Shown here one piece after another: positions 35,322 to 43,418 of a stretch of DNA of 64,000 nt. Under the pieces are notes generated by a model. It saw nothing but the letters and a program-made list of their open reading frames with translations, did not search any database and was not told the DNA's origin. The position numbers and the translations under genes were made by a program. Location: contig CAKPMH010000001.1 in the NCBI GenBank assembly GCA_934167935.1, forward strand, positions 17,231 through 81,230, written 5' to 3'. This DNA is from an uncultured Bacilli bacterium. Its GTDB lineage: Bacteria > Bacillota_I > Bacilli_A > RF39 > UBA660. The number at the start of each line of letters is the position of its first letter. Position 1 is the first letter of the stretch.

Positions 35322-37640
35322 CTACCTCCATAACAATTTAAATACATCCATATAATTTTCTACTGGTATATATTCTATTTTGTTTTTTATCTCACTGTCA
35401 AATGATTCTATTTCATTTAAATTATCGCTTGGTATTATTATTTTTTTTACACCACTATTTATAGCTCCAATACTTTTTTCTTTTAATCCACCTATTTTTA
35501 AGACATTTCCTCTTAATGTTATTTCACCAGTAAGAGCTATATCATTATCTATTTTTTTATTTGTAAATAAACTTATAATTGCTGTTGTAAGTGCTATTCC
35601 AGCACTTGGTCCATCTTTTTTTATAGCACCACTAGGTACATGAATATGTATATCATATTCTTTAAAAGCTCTATAATCTATTTTGAATATTTTAGCATTT
35701 GATTTTATATAATCTAATGCTATTTTAGCACTTTCAATCATTACGTCTCCCAAATTTCCTGTTAGTGTTAATTTCCCTGTTCCTTTAAAACAGTTTACTT
35801 CTATTTTCAATGTATCCCCACCATATTTTGTATATGCAAGTGCTTTAACTACTCCTATATCATTTTCTATTTTTTTATTATAATTATATATTTCTTTTCC
35901 AAGGTATTTTTCTACTAATTTTTCATCTATTGTAAATTTATTAATTGATATTTTTTTATACATTAGTTCTGTTACTAATTTTCTTATTATTTTTTCTATT
36001 TGTCTTTCTAATTCTCTTACTCCAGATTCTTTAGTATAGCCTCTTATTATCTTAAGTATTACATCGTCATTTATCTCAAAACAACTTTTCTCTATTCCAT
36101 GTTCTGTGCATACTTTTTTTAATATATGATTTTTTACTATGTTTAATTTTTCAATTTCAAGATATCCTGGTATTTCTATTATTTCCAAACGATTTCTTAA
36201 TGGTTCTTCTATATCTTCAATATTGTTTGCAGTTGTTATAAATATTACATCGCTTAAATCTACTTCTTCTTCTATATAGTTATCACTAAAATACTTATTT
36301 TGTTCTTTATCTAATACTTCTAATAGAGCACTCGATGGATCTCCTTTTTGACTTTTTGTCATTTTATCTATTTCATCTATTAAAAATATAGGGTTCATTG
36401 ATTTTGCTTTTTCAAGTCCTTTAATTATTCTTCCAGGGCTTGATCCTAAATATGTTCTTCTATGTCCTATTATTTCTGCTTCATCACTTATTCCACCTAC
36501 TGATATTTTAGTAAAGCTTCTATTTAATGCTTTTGCAAGTGAATATACAAATGATGTTTTTCCTACTCCAGGTGGGCCAACTAAGCATATTACTGGACTA
36601 TTTATATTATTTGTTCTTTTTTTGATTGCAACATATTCTATAAATCTTTTTTTTAGTTCTTCAAGACTAGTATGTGTTTCATTAAGTTTATTTAATATAT
36701 CTGTTAAATCTTCATTATCAGATGTATATGTATTCCATGGTATATTAATTAAATGATTAATATATGTTCTTATTACATCTAATTCTGGGGATGTTTCTAC
36801 TAGATTTTCATATCTATTTACTTCTTCTTCTAGTCTTTCTTTTATTTTTTCATTTAAATTTAATTTATTTATTTTTTCTTTTATTTTATTTATTTCTTGT
36901 TCTTTTAGTGATGTATCATTTAATTCTTTTTTTATTTCTTTTAATTTTTCTTTTAATACATATTGTCTTTGATTTTCATCTATATTTTTTCTAACTTTAC
37001 TATCTATATTTTTATCTATTTCAAACATTTCTTGTTCTTTGTAAATATCTCTTAGTATTAATATTAATCTTTCCTTTGGATTAATTTCATTTAGATATTT
37101 TATAAGTTTTGTTTGATCATTTTGTATATATGGTCCTACAATATCTGTCATTTTATCAAGTGATTTCACATTTTTTATAATTGATAATACACTATTAGAT
37201 ACATATGGTATAGCTTTTGTATGATATTCTACTTCTTTATATAACTTATTTATTAAGGCTTGTTCTTCTCTAGTTTCTATTCTTTCTTTTAGAATTTCTT
37301 CTACTATTGCATCTAATAAATCATTTTTTTTATTTTTATTTAAATATTCAATTACCTTGCATCTTTCAAGTCCTGTTATAATAAGTCTAACTTTTCCATT
37401 TGGTAGTTCTATTTTATGGCTTATTTTTGATATTACTCCAATTTTAGGTAATTCATTTAAATTTATATTTTCTTCTACTTTATTTTCATTACTTACAATA
37501 AGTATTTTATTATCATGAAATAATTCTGCTACATCTACTATATTTTTACTTAAATCATTATCAAATTCTAGTTTTATTTCATTATTTGGCAAAAGTACGA
37601 TTCCTTTTAATATTATTACGGGTAATTCTTTTTTCATCAT
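35322..37640 (-). CDS. lon: ATP-dependent protease LonA
   Basis: 772 aa. N-terminal LAN substrate domain (1-200), coiled helical region, AAA+ core with Walker A GPPGVGKTS near 352 and Walker B FLIDEIDKM, and the protease domain with catalytic Ser in KDGPSAGIA (near 680) and Lys in the later GGLKEKSIGA. It degrades misfolded and regulatory proteins. Start after AGGAGG; a TATAAT lies about 35 nt upstream. Cotranscribed with the 420-aa gene. Confidence 0.96.
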   Translation of the reverse strand: MMKKELPVIILKGIVLLPNNEIKLEFDNDLSKNIVDVAELFHDNKILIVSNENKVEENINLNELPKIGVISKISHKIELPNGKVRLIITGLERCKVIEYLNKNKKNDLLDAIVEEILKERIETREEQALINKLYKEVEYHTKAIPYVSNSVLSIIKNVKSLDKMTDIVGPYIQNDQTKLIKYLNEINPKERLILILRDIYKEQEMFEIDKNIDSKVRKNIDENQRQYVLKEKLKEIKKELNDTSLKEQEINKIKEKINKLNLNEKIKERLEEEVNRYENLVETSPELDVIRTYINHLINIPWNTYTSDNEDLTDILNKLNETHTSLEELKKRFIEYVAIKKRTNNINSPVICLVGPPGVGKTSFVYSLAKALNRSFTKISVGGISDEAEIIGHRRTYLGSSPGRIIKGLEKAKSMNPIFLIDEIDKMTKSQKGDPSSALLEVLDKEQNKYFSDNYIEEEVDLSDVIFITTANNIEDIEEPLRNRLEIIEIPGYLEIEKLNIVKNHILKKVCTEHGIEKSCFEINDDVILKIIRGYTKESGVRELERQIEKIIRKLVTELMYKKISINKFTIDEKLVEKYLGKEIYNYNKKIENDIGVVKALAYTKYGGDTLKIEVNCFKGTGKLTLTGNLGDVMIESAKIALDYIKSNAKIFKIDYRAFKEYDIHIHVPSGAIKKDGPSAGIALTTAIISLFTNKKIDNDIALTGEITLRGNVLKIGGLKEKSIGAINSGVKKIIIPSDNLNEIESFDSEIKNKIEYIPVENYMDVFKLLWR

Positions 37641-37681
37641 ATTTTTTGCCTCCTTGTAAATTGTTTTTTATTATATCACAA

Positions 37682-37717
37682 TAGAAAAAAAAGTCTACAA
37701 TTTAAGAGACTTTTTTT
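37682..37717 (-). terminator. Terminator after the 181-aa membrane protein gene
   Basis: Stem AAAAAAAGTCT/AGACTTTTTTT around the stop codon, then T residues on the minus strand. It lies just upstream of the lon -10 box. Confidence 0.8.
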
Positions 37718-38240
37718 CTATTTTTTTATTTGTAAAAATTACCACTAAAATTCCGCCTAGAAGCGCTACTATGATATCTTTCATTGTATCATTTATTCCT
37801 GTTTCAACTACTTTTTGAGGATCTACATTAAATATAATACTTGATGTATATTCAAAAATTTCCCATGCCGTTGCAATTAATGATACAAACCCTAATATAA
37901 ATAATATTTTTATTATTTTATTTTCAGTTTTTATTATATTTAAAGCTAAGTATGCTGTAAATATACCTGATATAAAATGCATCAATGTATCATAAAAAAT
38001 AATTTTATCATATAAATTTATTATTACTCCTAAAAAATAAGCAAAAAATATAAATATTAAATAAGCAAATTTTATATTTGTATTTAAATTTATTTTTCTT
38101 ATTTTTATTATTAACATTGTTGGTAAAATAAGTATTGTTTTTAAAAAATCTATGTACTCCTTATTTTTTAAATATTTTAATGCAATTATATAACTGATAA
38201 TTGTTATTATCGCTATAATAATATTATTTATTTTCTTCAT
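37695..38240 (-). CDS. YjdF/DUF2238-like membrane protein
   Basis: 181 aa with five or six transmembrane segments. The motifs YDTLMHFISG (near 90), AWEIFEY (near 127) and DTMKDI (near 153) carry conserved charged residues within membrane spans and match the DUF2238 class. Function unknown. Overlaps the end of rmuC by 17 bp and terminates downstream. Confidence 0.7.
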   Translation of the reverse strand: MKKINNIIIAIITIISYIIALKYLKNKEYIDFLKTILILPTMLIIKIRKINLNTNIKFAYLIFIFFAYFLGVIINLYDKIIFYDTLMHFISGIFTAYLALNIIKTENKIIKILFILGFVSLIATAWEIFEYTSSIIFNVDPQKVVETGINDTMKDIIVALLGGILVVIFTNKKIEKKSLKL

Positions 38241-39294
38241 TTGTTAAATTCTCCATTTCAACTTCATTTATAGAATTAAACCTTTTTGTTATTTTTTCTG
38301 TTGTTGTATGAATTTCTTTAACATCTCTTCCTACTGTTTCAATACTTCTTGATAATTTATCCCATCTATCTTTATATCTTTTAAATTCTTCATCTAAAAG
38401 CAATAATTCATTATGTATTACTTTTGCATATTTATCTCTTTCCATATTTTTTATTATGACTTGAATTGTTGTTAATGTACTTATTAATGTTGTTGGGCTT
38501 GTTATCCAAACTCTTTTTTTATAGGCATATTCTATTATATCACTATGATATGCATTAACGTATGCGAATATGGCTTCTGCTGGTAAAAAAAGTATTGCTT
38601 GATCACTTGTTTCTCCATTTATTATATACTTACTGCTTATTGCATCTATATGTTTTTTCATATCTAATTTAAACATTTTTTCATAGTTATTTCTTAAATC
38701 TTCACTATTTGTTTTATCTATCATTCTTCTATAGTTTTCAAGTGGAAATTTAGAATCTATTCCAACTAGCCCAAGTGGAGCTGGAGCAAATAATGCACAA
38801 TCTACTATTGTTCCATTTGATAAAGTATATTGCATTTTATATATTTTATCATTAACTCCAAAAACATTTTCTAAAATATGTTTTAAGTTTACTTCTCCAA
38901 ATATTCCTCTTGCTTTTTTATCAGTAAGTACACTTTCAAGTGACACTATATCTTTTGATAATGTATCTATTTTCTTTTGTGCTTCATCTATTTTTGATAA
39001 TCTTTCTAATACAGATGTAAATGTCTTATTAGTTTTTTCAAAGTTTTTATCTAGTCTTTCATTAACTGTATCATTAATAAGTCTTAATCTAACTTCTAAT
39101 TTTTCATTTTGTTTTACAAATTCTTCATTTATATCTTTTTCTAGGCTACCTTTGAATTCACCTAATTCTTTTACTACATTTGTTTCTATTTTTCCAATTT
39201 TTTCTATTATATTTGTTTCATTTATTCCTCTAAATAATAATACTACAATAAGTATTAATATTATTATAAGAATTCCTACTATAACATATTCCAT
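38224..39294 (-). CDS. rmuC: DNA recombination protein RmuC
   Basis: 356 aa. N-terminal transmembrane helix (4-22), long coiled coil to about residue 125, then the RmuC nuclease-like domain with VDCALFAPAPLGLVGIDSKFPLENY (given in part) and ILFLPAEAIFAYV. The PD-(D/E)XK-like IDSKF core is visible. RmuC limits inversions at short repeats; its biochemical role is not firmly known. Confidence 0.9.
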   Translation of the reverse strand: MEYVIVGILIIILILIVVLLFRGINETNIIEKIGKIETNVVKELGEFKGSLEKDINEEFVKQNEKLEVRLRLINDTVNERLDKNFEKTNKTFTSVLERLSKIDEAQKKIDTLSKDIVSLESVLTDKKARGIFGEVNLKHILENVFGVNDKIYKMQYTLSNGTIVDCALFAPAPLGLVGIDSKFPLENYRRMIDKTNSEDLRNNYEKMFKLDMKKHIDAISSKYIINGETSDQAILFLPAEAIFAYVNAYHSDIIEYAYKKRVWITSPTTLISTLTTIQVIIKNMERDKYAKVIHNELLLLDEEFKRYKDRWDKLSRSIETVGRDVKEIHTTTEKITKRFNSINEVEMENLTNEENK

Positions 39295-39303
39295 ATTTTT
39301 CTC

Positions 39304-39891
39304 CTAATCTATATCAAATTTATTTATGACTATTTTTGATAAAAAGAATGCTACTATTAATATAAAAATTAATTTTATAATTACTGTAATATCTGTTATA
39401 CTTTCTACAAATGTTGTTCCAATAAATCCCCAGAAATATACAATTGATATTTTAGCAATAATTGTTGCAAGTAAAAATTTTTTATATTCTAATTTTGATA
39501 GTCCTGCTCCTATGTTTATTGAAAATGCTGGTGTAAATGGTATTGCCATTATTATAACTAGTTTTGAAAAACTTATATTGCTTATTATATTCATAAGTTT
39601 TTTTGTTCTTGGCTTATTATCTATATTATGATAAAGTTTTTTACTAACACCTTTTCTAAATATAAAAAAGCTTAATTGACATCCTGCTACTGTTGCTATC
39701 CACGACAAAATAAATCCCATAAAGTTACCTAATACTATCATATTTAATGCTATAAATAAAGCAAGTGGTAAAATAGGGATTATTGATTCTAGTACTATTA
39801 CAGAAAATCCAACTAATATACTTATAAAAATATTATTATTTAATACTATTTCCTTTAAAAAAACGATCATGTCTTGTATCATATTTTGCAT
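39304..39891 (-). CDS. VTT-domain (TVP38/DedA-like) membrane protein
   Basis: 195 aa from the ATG at 39891 after GGTGATAAAA; the in-frame GTG at 39903 is within that site. Five or six hydrophobic segments include the re-entrant element with ESIIPILPLALFIALN and the central RKGVSKKLYHNI loop. GAGLSKLEYKKFLLATIIAK is typical of the VTT/SNARE-associated family, which flips phospholipids or undecaprenyl phosphate in some members. Specific substrate unknown. First gene of a VTT - rmuC - DUF2238-like unit. Confidence 0.8.
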   Translation of the reverse strand: MQNMIQDMIVFLKEIVLNNNIFISILVGFSVIVLESIIPILPLALFIALNMIVLGNFMGFILSWIATVAGCQLSFFIFRKGVSKKLYHNIDNKPRTKKLMNIISNISFSKLVIIMAIPFTPAFSINIGAGLSKLEYKKFLLATIIAKISIVYFWGFIGTTFVESITDITVIIKLIFILIVAFFLSKIVINKFDID

Positions 39892-39946
39892 TTTTATCAC
39901 CATTCTTTATTATTATAATACATTTTTATTTTTTTTTAAAGTCATT

Positions 39947-39974
39947 ATAAAAAAAAGGAAGTTAATCTTCCTTT
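39947..39974 (-). terminator. Terminator after the rhodanese gene
   Basis: Stem AAAGGAAG/CTTCCTTT, 5-nt loop, then T-run on the minus strand. It includes the stop codon. Confidence 0.85.
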
Positions 39975-40255
39975 GTAAGTAACCATTCTTCATATCCACC
40001 ATATATATTTGTAACATCATATCCCATATATAGTAATATTTCACATGCTTTTTTACTTGTCATTCCACTTCTACAATATAAATAATATTTTTGATTTTTT
40101 TGTAAATATTTTTGTGGTGCTGTTATTATCTTTTCAAATGGTATATTTATTGCATTATTTATATGATTATTATTATAATTTTCTATACTTCTTATATCTA
40201 TAATATTAGCATTTTTATTTTTTAATAAATCTTTAATTGATATACTTGGTATCAT
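39962..40255 (-). CDS. Rhodanese-like domain protein
   Basis: 97 aa, a single rhodanese domain starting at the ATG of 40255. The active-site loop is YCRSGMTSKKA with the catalytic Cys near residue 70. The IIDIRSIENYNNNHINNAINIP block is typical. It probably transfers sulfane sulfur. A TATAAT abuts the GGGTGG ribosome site, so the mRNA would be nearly leaderless. It lies between the housekeeping genes and the secretion locus and is likely not part of it. Confidence 0.86.
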   Translation of the reverse strand: MIPSISIKDLLKNKNANIIDIRSIENYNNNHINNAINIPFEKIITAPQKYLQKNQKYYLYCRSGMTSKKACEILLYMGYDVTNIYGGYEEWLLTKED

Positions 40256-40308
40256 ATTAACCACCCATTATATTGTATGCAATTTATTTTTTATAATAAG
40301 TGATTTAG

Positions 40309-40340
40309 TTTATAGAAAAAATAACATTTCTGTTATTTTT
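40309..40340 (-). terminator. Terminator at the 3' end of the secretion locus
   Basis: Stem AAAAATAACA/TGTTATTTTT with a TTTC loop just after the virD4 stop, followed on the minus strand by a T-rich tract. Confidence 0.82.
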
Positions 40341-42588
40341 AATCATCTTCATCGTAGAAGAAATCATCAAAAAATTGATCATCAGTTATTTCATCATCTT
40401 CATCTTCAAATTCATAGTTATCAACAACCTTATTTGTTTCTTCTATTTTATTATCTATGAAGTCATTTTTTTCTTTTTCTAACTTAATTGTATCTTTTTT
40501 ATCTGATTCAATTTTTTTATCTTTAGATTGTTTATTTTCATTCTTATTATTTTCAGTTTTTTTAGTATCTGATTTTTTACTTTCTGATTTTTTAATTGGG
40601 CTGTTTTCTTCTTTTTTACTAATTTCTTGTTTAATATTTTTCTCAGATGTTTGTTTCTTTTTCTTTTCTTGTTCTTCTTTTTCTTTTCTTTCTTCTTCTT
40701 CTAGTTCTGCTATTTTAGCATCTATTTTTGCTACTAAATCGTCTACATTAAATCCGCCTGGTTTTCTATCTTCTTTTGGTCCAAATAATCCTGGAGGTGG
40801 AAACATTCCTGGCATTGTAGCAGATGGTGATTTAGTATCTTTTGGTCCACCATTTAACATATCATTTATTTTTTGTTCTCTTTGTTTTTCTACAAAGCTT
40901 TTTAAATCAAATATATTTACTGTTTGTCTTTTTCTTGTTGGGTAATTTGCTTTTTCTTTACTCATTCCCCATTCAATTTTCCAATCAAATTTTAATTTTG
41001 TTTTGAATGGACGCATTCTTGATCTTAAAATTAAAGCGTCTTCTTCTTTAAAATTTTGTAAATCAGTAACCGTTATAAGTGGTCTAGAGTCAGTTTTATC
41101 ATCTTTTTTAGATTTAACTTCACCACACATTTTACTAATTTCTTCTAGAGCTGCAAGTTCTGTACTTAATATATATATTGTATTACCGCAGTTACCTCTT
41201 ATTGTTTCTGCTTTTTCTTTTCCATATACATCGTTTAATTGTGAGAAGTTTTGAATTATAAATGATAATTTAATATTTCTTGAACGTGCTGCTGATACCA
41301 TTGCATCTACGTCACTTAAAGGTGGCATGTTTGCAAATTCATCTAGTAAGAAATTAGTTCTGTATTTTAGCTTTCCACCTTGATTTTCTTGAGCTACTCT
41401 AACAAGAGTTTCATAACATTGCTTTAAGAATATTGTAACAAGTGAATGATATGTCTTTTTTTCATCTTGAATTACAATAAATACAGCAGTTTTATTTCTT
41501 CCAATATCTTCCATATCAAAATCATTATGAGCTAACATTTCTGATAATGTTTCACGTGATGAAAATAATTGAATTTTTTGATTAAATACAGATAATATAC
41601 TACCTTTTGTTTCATTTGGTGCAGTAATTGTAGCATTAACTTTTATGCTTTCAGTTGATGTTGTTGGTTTAGAACTAAAGTATTCTTTTATATAAGTTGT
41701 TCCTCCAATTTTATTTTCTCCAACCGTTGCCATATAATTTATACTGTTTATATTAATTTCATCTTCTTTTGCATCTTGGAAAAGCGAAAATGCCAATCCT
41801 GCAAAATAATCTGCTGATGTGTTTTCCCAGAATGGATCTTGTCCTTTATTATTTTCATCATAAAGAATATTTTTAGCTAAATCCTCTAGAAGTTCTATTG
41901 CTTTATCTTTATTACCTTGTTGATATAATTTATATGGAATTGAGAATGGATTCCAACAATTTCCTTTTTCTGGTTCACGGAAATTTAATAATATTATATT
42001 ATATCCTCTTTTTTCTAGTTCCTTTGCTGTTCCTTCATATAATTCACCTTTAGGATCGGTAATTATCATTGATTCTCCAGCTTTTGCCATTACATTTATA
42101 AATGGAAATGATATAGCTTGTGATTTACCACTACCTGTTGAACCTATAATCATATTATGGTATCCACCAGTATCTACCCATATTTCTTTTCCATTATTAT
42201 ATATTGGAATTCCACCTTTTTCAATGTTATCATCTGTTGGTTTAATAACAACTATTCCAGGAGATTTTTTCATTTCTTTATCTTTACACCATCTAGAATA
42301 ACCTTTTTCATCTTTTTTTCCTACAGCTACTCCTAATCCTTTTTCTCTTTCAAAAAAGTATGATGATACACTTGCTACTGCAAATATTAAAATTGCTGTA
42401 AATAAAATCAATACTAATATAATTTTATCTGATGTAAAAATTGGAAATGGATTTAATCCATGAAGTGTTCCATCTTCAAGAATTGAAAATGCATTTAAAA
42501 CACCTATAGATAAAATATAAAAGCAAAATATTACAAATATCACAAATATTAATATATCTTTGGGTTCTGCTCTAAATTTTAATTTCAT
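40339..42588 (-). CDS. VirD4/TraG-type type IV secretion coupling ATPase
   Basis: 749 aa. Two N-terminal transmembrane helices (about 10-35 and 55-80), then Walker A GSTGSGKS (149-156) and FLLDEFANMP for Walker B, with the TraG motif SFIIQNFSQL. The C-terminal 180 residues are a Lys/Glu-rich charged tail with an acidic end. Coupling proteins deliver substrates to the type IV channel. It has its own promoter after a terminator, so it is transcribed separately from the rest. AGGTATTTAC precedes the start. Confidence 0.9.
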   Translation of the reverse strand: MKLKFRAEPKDILIFVIFVIFCFYILSIGVLNAFSILEDGTLHGLNPFPIFTSDKIILVLILFTAILIFAVASVSSYFFEREKGLGVAVGKKDEKGYSRWCKDKEMKKSPGIVVIKPTDDNIEKGGIPIYNNGKEIWVDTGGYHNMIIGSTGSGKSQAISFPFINVMAKAGESMIITDPKGELYEGTAKELEKRGYNIILLNFREPEKGNCWNPFSIPYKLYQQGNKDKAIELLEDLAKNILYDENNKGQDPFWENTSADYFAGLAFSLFQDAKEDEININSINYMATVGENKIGGTTYIKEYFSSKPTTSTESIKVNATITAPNETKGSILSVFNQKIQLFSSRETLSEMLAHNDFDMEDIGRNKTAVFIVIQDEKKTYHSLVTIFLKQCYETLVRVAQENQGGKLKYRTNFLLDEFANMPPLSDVDAMVSAARSRNIKLSFIIQNFSQLNDVYGKEKAETIRGNCGNTIYILSTELAALEEISKMCGEVKSKKDDKTDSRPLITVTDLQNFKEEDALILRSRMRPFKTKLKFDWKIEWGMSKEKANYPTRKRQTVNIFDLKSFVEKQREQKINDMLNGGPKDTKSPSATMPGMFPPPGLFGPKEDRKPGGFNVDDLVAKIDAKIAELEEEERKEKEEQEKKKKQTSEKNIKQEISKKEENSPIKKSESKKSDTKKTENNKNENKQSKDKKIESDKKDTIKLEKEKNDFIDNKIEETNKVVDNYEFEDEDDEITDDQFFDDFFYDEDD

Positions 42589-42620
42589 GTAAATACCTCC
42601 AATAGATTTAAACTATTCTA

Positions 42621-42649
42621 ATTATATCATAAATTTTTATAAATAAACA
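42621..42649 (-). promoter_or_regulatory. Promoter of the virD4-like gene
   Basis: TGTTTA, 17-nt spacer, TATAAT on the minus strand, between the lipoprotein-gene terminator and the start codon. Confidence 0.55.
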
Positions 42650-42655
42650 TTTTTT

Positions 42656-42683
42656 TAATAAAAAAAGACTATTTTAATAGTCT
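42656..42683 (-). terminator. Terminator between the lipoprotein and virD4-like genes
   Basis: Stem AGACTAT/ATAGTCT, 4-nt loop, followed by a T-run on the minus strand. Confidence 0.75.
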
Positions 42684-43407
42684 ATAATTTATTTCTTTTT
42701 TTATTCAAATTTAATGCATATAATATTATTACTAAGATAAATAAAAATGGAATTATAATTAATAAAATAGTGTCTATATTATTTTTATTATTTTTGTTAA
42801 TTTTATTTTTTCCTTTAAATTGTTCTAATACGTTATCACTTAAATTAACTTCTATCGTTTTTTCTTTTGTATTTTTATCATATTTCCAAGTACATGTATT
42901 TGTTTCATTGTCACAATAATCAGCATTTGAACTTATAATTTCATTATAAAATTGAATATTAATATTTAAAGAATCTGCATTAAATATTGCATCAAAGGAA
43001 TCGCTTTTATCAAATAGTGGAGCACCGTTATAAGTTCCAATTGTATATATTTTATATAAGCCATTTACTTTTTCTGTGAATATTGAATTATACATTTGTT
43101 GGAATTCATACATGCTATTTATTTTATTTATATCATTATCTTTTCTCTTTAAATTATAAGTTAAAATATTATTCTTTATTTCGTAACTTGAAGTAAAGCC
43201 ATATTTTTCTAGTTGTTGTTTAGTTGCTTCTTTTCTATTTTCAGCGAATTGTTCTAATGACATGTCAAGATTACTAATTTCAGAACCATCAAAATTTATA
43301 ACTACTTCTTCATTCATTTTTTTATTTTCGTCAATTATAATATTGTAATTAATAGTGCATCCACAAAAAAGCAAGCAACAAAGACAAGTAATTATATTTT
43401 TTTTCAC
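42682..43407 (-). CDS. Predicted lipoprotein with C-terminal membrane helix
   Basis: 241 aa. Signal peptide MKKNIITCLCCLLFCGC with a lipobox-like end (Cys 17 as the putative lipid site, although the -3 residue is Phe), then a beta-rich domain with acidic residues, and one hydrophobic helix at about 210-230 before a basic tail. Layout resembles LppM-like proteins, but I would not assign a family. Sits 11 bp after the cell-wall hydrolase gene and likely contributes to the secretion machinery at the membrane surface. Confidence 0.65.
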   Translation of the reverse strand: MKKNIITCLCCLLFCGCTINYNIIIDENKKMNEEVVINFDGSEISNLDMSLEQFAENRKEATKQQLEKYGFTSSYEIKNNILTYNLKRKDNDINKINSMYEFQQMYNSIFTEKVNGLYKIYTIGTYNGAPLFDKSDSFDAIFNADSLNINIQFYNEIISSNADYCDNETNTCTWKYDKNTKEKTIEVNLSDNVLEQFKGKNKINKNNKNNIDTILLIIIPFLFILVIILYALNLNKKRNKL

Positions 43408-43418
43408 TTTATCACCCT

